This document shows, one piece after another, positions 20,157-25,460 of a stretch of 25,460 bases of DNA. How positions within the stretch are numbered: the first letter of the stretch is position 1; every line of letters begins with the position of its first letter. Both the position numbers and the translations under genes were made by a program. The notes beneath the pieces are model-generated. The model did no database searches. It was not told the origin of the DNA and saw nothing but the letters and a program-made list of their open reading frames with translations. Source of the stretch: Gymnopilus junonius (lineage: Eukaryota; Basidiomycota; Agaricomycetes; Agaricales; Galerinaceae); the NCBI GenBank assembly GCA_015501075.1, contig JADNYJ010000454.1:1-25460 (forward strand). Direction: 5' to 3'.

Positions 20157-20801
20157 ATGACTCCAATTCAAATCTCAGGATCAATTCCTATTATACATGC
20201 AGCCAATGCAGATTTGGTAGACCAGGGAGTCTCGGTAACGTCTGGCCTTGTAACCGATTACAGCCAATTAAATCTTACCACACGCCATGACATTTTTCTT
20301 GGATATGAATGCTACGAGAATGCACGCGCACATTGGTTTATTTTCATTCCGTCCCTCACAATCTCAAAAATTTGGAAGGTCATCCAAGTCGTTGGAAATC
20401 CACACATCGGATTCGAGTTTCAGGTAAAGACAAATTGCGATCCAGTCTCTTCAATATACAGTCGGACCTCTGAAACAAACACGACCACTTTTGTCAAGTC
20501 GGGCTCCGTTTCATCTGTTTTGCTAGTTGACGTTCTTCGACCAGGATATGCACCGGACATCAGGGACCACATTCTCAGTGGCGAGACTATTGAAGAAGTG
20601 GTGCATGAGCTTGGATTGCCTTGGAGAGACCATCATGCGGCCTTACCACCGGTCGGAGATCCTATTTGGCAGAAGCCAGTTCCGCAATTTGAGCGTTGTC
20701 AAGAGTGGAATAGGAAGTTGGTCGGTAAGCTCGTGGACTTGGGGTATCTGGATGAAAGTGCGATAGGGGCTTTGAATTCTGTTACTAGTTTAGGCATCTA
20801 G
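20157..20801 (+). CDS. Uncharacterised protein (214 aa)
   Basis: Read from the ATG at 20157, the single exon gives 214 aa. I recognise no named domain. Visible features are a Thr/Ser-rich start, ARAHWFIFIPSLTI (57-70, a hydrophobic strand behind an HW pair), WKVIQVVGNPHIGFEFQ (73-89), and a C-terminal part with GETIEEVVHELGLPW, CQEWNRKLVGKLVDLGYLD and SAIGALNSV. The HW-strand / G-x-x-x-V-x-G layout followed by a helical, Trp-containing C-terminal half recalls small uncharacterised proteins common in Agaricomycetes, where similar chains occur as lineage-specific families. The frame is open upstream to 19821, which would add 112 residues with a possible membrane helix; I prefer the shorter form. 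Confidence 0.5.
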   Translation: MTPIQISGSIPIIHAANADLVDQGVSVTSGLVTDYSQLNLTTRHDIFLGYECYENARAHWFIFIPSLTISKIWKVIQVVGNPHIGFEFQVKTNCDPVSSIYSRTSETNTTTFVKSGSVSSVLLVDVLRPGYAPDIRDHILSGETIEEVVHELGLPWRDHHAALPPVGDPIWQKPVPQFERCQEWNRKLVGKLVDLGYLDESAIGALNSVTSLGI

Positions 20802-21621
20802 AAGATGGTGAGCTCATGGTCGTCAAATCTGTAATGCCGACCCACTTTTCTTTTCTGCCAGTTGATGGCATTCATTCGTGCTGAAAATATTATTCGGCCT
20901 GTGGAACGTGCCGTTTCCCCTGGTCATGTACCTACATCTGCAAACGCAGTGAATTGTAGGTTAATTTCACGTGCCGTTCTCCTTTCGTTTTCTAACATTC
21001 TTCTTTGTGGTCAAGTCTCAGGGGTTTGATATCAATGCCCAAATTTTGTTGCATTTTGAGATGGGTTAATATGTCCTATCTGATCCTATCTACTTGAATC
21101 TAAAGGTAAGGACTATCTCCGAAGAGGGAAAAAGATGCCTCGTCTTCGAGGCGATCATGGTGGAGCATTTTTTACGTCCTCATCGACATAGAAAGGCATC
21201 GGCCTGCTGACACAGTCAGCATGCTATTCTTCTGAACCTGCAGGTATGTCTAATTCATGGGATATCCAATCCTGTACTCTTAGATTAGTGCAATGCCCAA
21301 GCAATGCCGGATCGTTGGCGATCTGAATTCGGATATTTTAATTCAATTCGGCACGATTAACTCTGCCTGCCGACTATTTTTATGCATTTATTGTGAATGG
21401 CAAGAACCTCAGTTCGCAAGACTTCATACTCAATATGAAATTGTGAATCGTTCAAAACTTCAAATTTTCAATCAGAGATTCTACCCTTTCGTCATGTGAC
21501 GCAACATCTTATCAATTACGGAATCAATATGCGGCCAGAAATTGTTTTTCTTGATCCTTGTCTTTCTTCAATATCGCCGCGCCTTCCAGAGCCACCAGCA
21601 GCAGCTAAGACAGCCCTCACA
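20802..21621. other. Intergenic region
   Basis: No gene was found. The frame of the BTB protein is open upstream to 21496, with a second ATG at 21529, but that stretch lacks the BTB pattern. It presumably holds the 3' end of the upstream gene and the promoter of the BTB gene. Confidence 0.4.
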
Positions 21622-22908
21622 ATGGATACGCTCAAGAAGGACGAGGTCATCTATAATCACCCAATTTACTGGTTTGAAGATGGCTCTCTTGTCATTGATG
21701 TCGAGGTTCAACGTTTCAAAGTTCACCATACCCTTCTATCGCGCCACTCAAGGTTCTTCTCAACAATACCTAAAGGAAACAAAAAAATAAATGGCGCGCT
21801 ACAAGAGCAAGGCGATGGCACGTCTATTTCGTCGAATAGCAATGCATTGAATCGTGTTGTCCTTGACGCAGACAGGCAGGCCAAGGCCTCAGACGTGGAA
21901 GCCCTTTTGCGACATCTATACCACGATGTGTGAGTCCTCTCCAGATTCTCCCGAGATTATGACATGTGCCATATGGTGGGCTACTCTGATGGGAAATTGA
22001 TTGCTTCTTGGTGTCTTAAATGAATAGTCGTCAGAACAGCACGGCAAATTTGTTATCGCTTTGAGATCCAACACTCACCACATATTCATCTATATCTTAG
22101 GCCCTTAAATAAGGATGCCTCTCTAGACCACATAATGTCGCTGTTGCGTGTATCTGGACCGCAACAGTTAGACTTTCCAACCATCTATAATGCTGCCCGT
22201 CAAATTTTCGAGGACATGTTTCCCAAAGATCCCGAGGCGTTTACACACAATCACCCTCTCCATGATGCACTGCCTGTGGCGACAGCACTTAAATTATCCT
22301 CTGTAAGTGCGTTCGCCGATCTTGACGGCTACTTGTGAATTAACTGCTACAATTAGGTCCGAAAGGCGATCTTATATAGCCTTGTTAGCACCACGGAATT
22401 TGACGTGTCAGGATCAATTTCAGGAGATATGGACCCACAAAGAGAAGTCACTTTGACGGCCTCCAACGGAGAAACATCCGCTGGACGACAGGAAGACCCT
22501 ACCGATTCCATTGTGGACAGGACGGAACCTCCAGCGTCTCCGCAGACTGCCTTACCACTGAGAGCCCTCTCACCTGCTAACATTGAAACTTGTATGGCTC
22601 TTATGAACCACCTTATCGCCCATTTTACTCCAATCTTATTCACGCCTGCTGCGACGCCACACATGGCTTGTACGGACGTATTCGCCGAAACGTGGATGCC
22701 CCTTGTTATCCAGCCCGCGCTTGAGGACGACGGAGTTTACAAGCCTCTGGAGACTCTACAGAGGATGAAGGAGATAGATTGGGCTCACCACGGTCTATGT
22801 CAGTCTTGTATCGTCGGGAAAAGGGAAGAGTGGACAGACGAACAGAGAACGGTATGGAACCTCATGGACACCTGGCTTGAGCCTCCTTCAGAAATAGAAA
22901 AGGACTGA
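21622..22908 (+). CDS. BTB/POZ domain-containing protein
   Basis: Exons 21622-21929, 22101-22302, 22357-22908 (1062 nt, 353 aa). The BTB/POZ fold mediates dimerisation and often acts as a Cullin-3 adaptor. The start MDTLKKDEVIYNHPIYWFEDGS is typical of the mushroom BTB family: the YWFEDGSLVIDVEVQRFKVH stretch is strand 1 to helix 1, HTLLSRHSRFFSTI is the A2 helix, VVLDADR and DVEALLRHLYHDV form the core of the box. After the intron, SLLRVSGPQQLDFPTIYN, ALPVATALKLSSVRKAILYSL form the BACK-like helical part. A Pro/Ser/Thr-rich insert (about 190-240) and a C-terminal half ending REEWTDEQRTVWNLMDTWLEP, a usual family end, complete it. The 171-nt first intron is about three times longer than others in the window. 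Function in the cell is unknown. Confidence 0.86.
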
Positions 22909-23017
22909 GCCTTTTCTGAAGTCGTAACGGATCCTGTTTGACATATACTTATACAAATAGGTTCGTCCCCCCTCTTCTTTCTCTTCATATCGAGCTTACC
23001 TTTAGAGGGTTAATTAG
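22909..23017. other. BTB gene 3' flank
   Basis: Short flank between the BTB stop and an exon-like segment. It includes an AAAGG...CCTTTT inverted pair around the BTB stop codon (22899-22917) that could form a small hairpin. Nothing else is seen. Confidence 0.3.
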
Positions 23018-23411
23018 CACGAAGTCATCACGGATCGTGATCTTGTAGCGACCATTTTAATTCATCTGAATGCTTGCATCGATAAGCTGGTCACTTATGT
23101 TGATGAAATTCGTCACGCACCGCCGTCCACAATGATACGGCACCTTTTCGGCTTTGACTACAATCAAAGGTAATTTCAGCCGTAGAGCAATTTTAACCAA
23201 GTTTACCCCCCTGGATTGATTTCTTAACAGCCCTATGAACTATTTGCAGGGTCGAACAACGCACGCCGAATGCGATCAGTTTGCTAAGCGACAAGCGCTC
23301 GTCGGTGTCATGAGAATGAAAACAAATAGAATGTTGCTGTGCACGCTTCCGATGTTCAGCCTTATATTCTGGGTAACAATAACGTCCTTGCATTCTTTCT
23401 CAAATTCTTGA
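23018..23411 (+). other. Orphan exon pair (gene fragment of unknown identity)
   Basis: Segment 23018-23169 is open, protein-like and flanked by a good acceptor (TTAG) and donor (GTAATT). It reads VITDRDLVATILIHLNACID, then KLVTYVDEIRHAPP and HLFGFDYNQ. It joins in phase across a 61-nt intron (23170-23230) to 23231-23411, which reads PMNYLQGRTTHAECDQFAKR, then a hydrophobic stretch LLCTLPMFSLIFWVTI and a stop. The upstream frame has a stop directly before 23018, so a first exon must lie elsewhere or be lost. I do not recognise the protein. It may be a fragment of a neighbour or of a decayed gene. Confidence 0.35.
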
Positions 23412-23908
23412 TGTGCTTGATGACGTATAAGCGTATTTGTGACTCGTCCCATTATTGTGTCGACTCATGGCCTCGTGTCAATCTGCTTCTCGTCAATCCT
23501 CGATCCCCTCAGCCCGTCAAATCAAGCCGAGTCAAACTCTGCCTTTCGGAGATGCCCTGTTCCTTTATATCGACATCGGTTACTTGTTTTGACTCCCTAT
23601 GACCTGGTGCACGCGTTGCATAATTCGAAATTGAGCGCACACGAGCGTCGCGGAGTTCCTTTTTTGTGTTGTTAGCTGTTTTCATCCACCAAATGGCGAC
23701 TGGATGGACCTAAGAAATGCTGTGGCTGCCCACAAGATGTCTTCATTTGCCTGCTGTTGTAAACTCGTGTTCTGCCGTTTTAGGCCTGAATGCCAACAAA
23801 GGGACTGTTTTCACCTGCTGTGTAGCTCTCATAAACCCCGCATCTCATTGTTCTTTCTCCCTCCTTAACTCTGTCTTACTTTTGCCCTCCTTCTCAAGAC
23901 GCATCAGC
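23412..23908. other. Intergenic region
   Basis: No gene is supported. The final part (about 23850-23908) is pyrimidine-rich and forms the likely leader of the following membrane-protein gene. Confidence 0.4.
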
Positions 23909-25363
23909 ATGCCTATAATCGACGAACAATCTTCTGAAGACTCTGCTGCGATTTCCAACAGCAATCTCCATCAGATCGATGATAGCGACAATCAACCCAA
24001 CGCCACTCGTGTCCAATACCTTTCCTGGGGAATTTTCAATATTGCCTACGAGGCTTCGTCTCATCCTTTGTTTTCTCTCCCTACGGTTTCCACGTTCCTA
24101 CCCTATCGCAGACCCCTCCAAGTCTTTATTCGTTTTATGAAGGAACTGTGGCGCATTGATCCGTGGCACTCCCTGGAGTATTATGCATATGTGCTCTGGT
24201 TATCCTTTTCCCCAACCCTATCTTTGTGCCTAGCGTCACTAGTTGTCTTTTATGTCAGTATTTCATATGTTTGATTTATCGTTTCTCATTCTACGTCACC
24301 ACCGCTGTAGGTTGATCTGGCGTTCAAAGACGAGCTCATGCAACAGAGGGAGGAAATTACGAACCACCTTCAGCTCTTGGTATCGCCTGGCTTTTCTGTG
24401 GACTGATGACTCATCGTGTCGAAAATATCATGTAAGGATATCGGTCATATCATCTGGAATAATGCTGACGACTCCCACCGTAGGATCGAACTCAGGCCTA
24501 AGATCGGAGGAAGTCTGCGTGCACATTTCCTTCCGAAACTTGTCAAAGGTACAACATCTCCACTTTTATCTTAAGATCCACTAATATGTTGAACATAGCA
24601 CATCTTGAATGGGATCCTGATGCGCTACAAAGTATGTCCTCAATATCATCGGAGCATTTTATGATTTTATTGACTTTTTTCTTTTCCTTGACTCATAGCG
24701 ACACCAGAAGCGTTTCCTTGTGCTTCCGATTTCGGAGATTTCATTCCAGGATGGGATTTCTTCGCAGAAACTTTCGATCGGCTGCGCCACACCACTGCCG
24801 TAATCTTGGAGGTCTTCACTCTGATTTTCATCACCTGTCTATTTTACAGAAGCTTTGAAGCTTATATCCTTTCTGGACTACTGCTGCTCTTCTTTATTAA
24901 CACGCTCTTATTCCCCGTCAATGGTGCCGGCGGCGTGGGTATACGTTCTGGACGAAGAATACGGACTACAATCGCCTGATGGCCTCTTCAATGTCGTCTT
25001 CGATCACAAATATCGCTTTAACCTAGTAAAGGATGGATTAGTGGACTATTTGATCAAAGGTGCTTCTTTATTTTTACTTCAAATTTAGGGCCCTAATTCG
25101 CCTTGTTAGAGTACAACGACGTTTCGGAGGCGCTTGGAGTTGTTGAAGCCGATACCTGGTCAGTAGGCTGGGGACTGCCCCCGCATGGTACTGGGGGTCG
25201 CACAGTCGTGGTTGGTCAAAGATCCTATGGTAAATTTTAATTAACCTTTAAATTGCCCTCTGAATGACCTTGCGACATAGGCCCTTTGTGCACTTTTCAT
25301 TCCATGGGCGACTTCCCGTTCTATCTTGAGCGCGATGATCATTTTCCAATACGCAATTTTTAA
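23909..25363 (+). pseudogene. Multi-pass membrane protein gene with two apparent frameshifts
   Basis: Exon-like blocks: 23909-24253, 24311-24431, 24484-24548, 24599-24631, 24699-25059, 25110-25229, 25281-25363, joined by introns of 50-67 nt with consensus ends. The start MPIIDEQSSEDSAA is acidic and disordered. A membrane region follows (YYAYVLWLSFSPTLSLCLAS), then an amphipathic helix KDELMQQREEITNHLQLL, a helix GIAWLFCGLMTHRVENIM, IELRPKIGGSL, a long helix pair around VILEVFTLIFITCLFY and LLLLFFINTLLFPV, and a soluble tail ending MGDFPFYLERDDHFPIRNF. Between LQLL and GIAW (near 24377-24381) the sense passes to another frame without a splice site, and again between LLFPV and YVLDEEYGLQ (about 24917-24945). 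Each frame ends in a stop soon after the change. I do not recognise the family. Either the gene is broken or the sequence has single-base errors there. Confidence 0.6.
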
Positions 25364-25460
25364 CATGCGAGAGCATAGACATTTTGAAACACGCCCGTGC
25401 ACGCAGTTCGCTTCTGGTTCTTTGGAAACGAGCAGAGACCCTTTATCAAGTCATAGATAG
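25364..25460. other. Downstream flank
   Basis: The last 97 bases show no feature. Confidence 0.4.

Noticed and set aside
22852..23017. Splicing of the BTB gene into the 23018 exon by a donor at ACG/GTATGG
   Set aside because: The phase would fit, but the unspliced end VWNLMDTWLEP matches the usual end of mushroom BTB proteins.
1..25460. tRNA, rRNA, CRISPR array, terminal inverted repeats or long direct repeats
   Set aside because: None was seen by eye; no B-box-like GGTTCRANYCC within a cloverleaf, and no repeated blocks beyond the small repeats listed.

Overview
The window looks like nuclear DNA from a filamentous basidiomycete, most likely an Agaricomycete. Genes lie close together on both strands and most are cut by many introns of about 50-65 nt with GT..AG ends. 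The protein types (HRD/DFG kinase-like proteins, BTB proteins, F-box proteins with acidic inserts, BTA1 and GPC1) fit that group. No tRNA, rRNA, CRISPR array or intact transposon was recognised. All exon maps were built by hand from reading-frame continuity, splice sites and protein-family logic.

Layout: 1-3.69 kb holds no convincing intact gene, only coding-like scraps (1180-2076 plus; 2129-2461 minus, with two hydrophobic segments). 3692-5492 (minus) is a seven-exon GPC1 glycerophosphocholine acyltransferase. 6481-9679 (plus) is a fifteen-exon BTA1 betaine-lipid (DGTS) synthase, transcribed away from GPC1 across a shared 988-bp intergenic region. 10235-11607 (minus) is a protein kinase-like gene. 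12239-13056 (plus) is a small gene of unknown function. 13715-14963 (minus) is a single ATPase domain from an ABCB-type transporter with no membrane domain. 15763-17446 (plus) encodes a SWIM plus RING zinc-finger protein. 17987-19633 (plus) is a single-exon F-box-like protein with acidic inserts. 20157-20801 (plus) is an uncharacterised protein. 21622-22908 (plus) is a BTB/POZ protein. 23018-23411 (plus) is an exon-like pair without a clear start. 23909-25363 (plus) is a multi-pass membrane protein whose frame appears broken twice.

The most coherent biological story is the GPC1/BTA1 pair. GPC1 re-acylates glycerophosphocholine, so that phosphatidylcholine headgroups are recycled. BTA1 makes a phosphorus-free betaine lipid that replaces phosphatidylcholine when phosphate is scarce. 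Their divergent arrangement, with four CACGTT motifs (a Pho4/NUC-1-like half-preferred site) in the shared control region, suggests a two-gene membrane-lipid module. This is an inference to be tested by synteny and expression. Much of the rest (SWIM-RING, F-box, BTB) consists of families that in general act in ubiquitin ligation, but nothing in the sequence ties these genes to each other.
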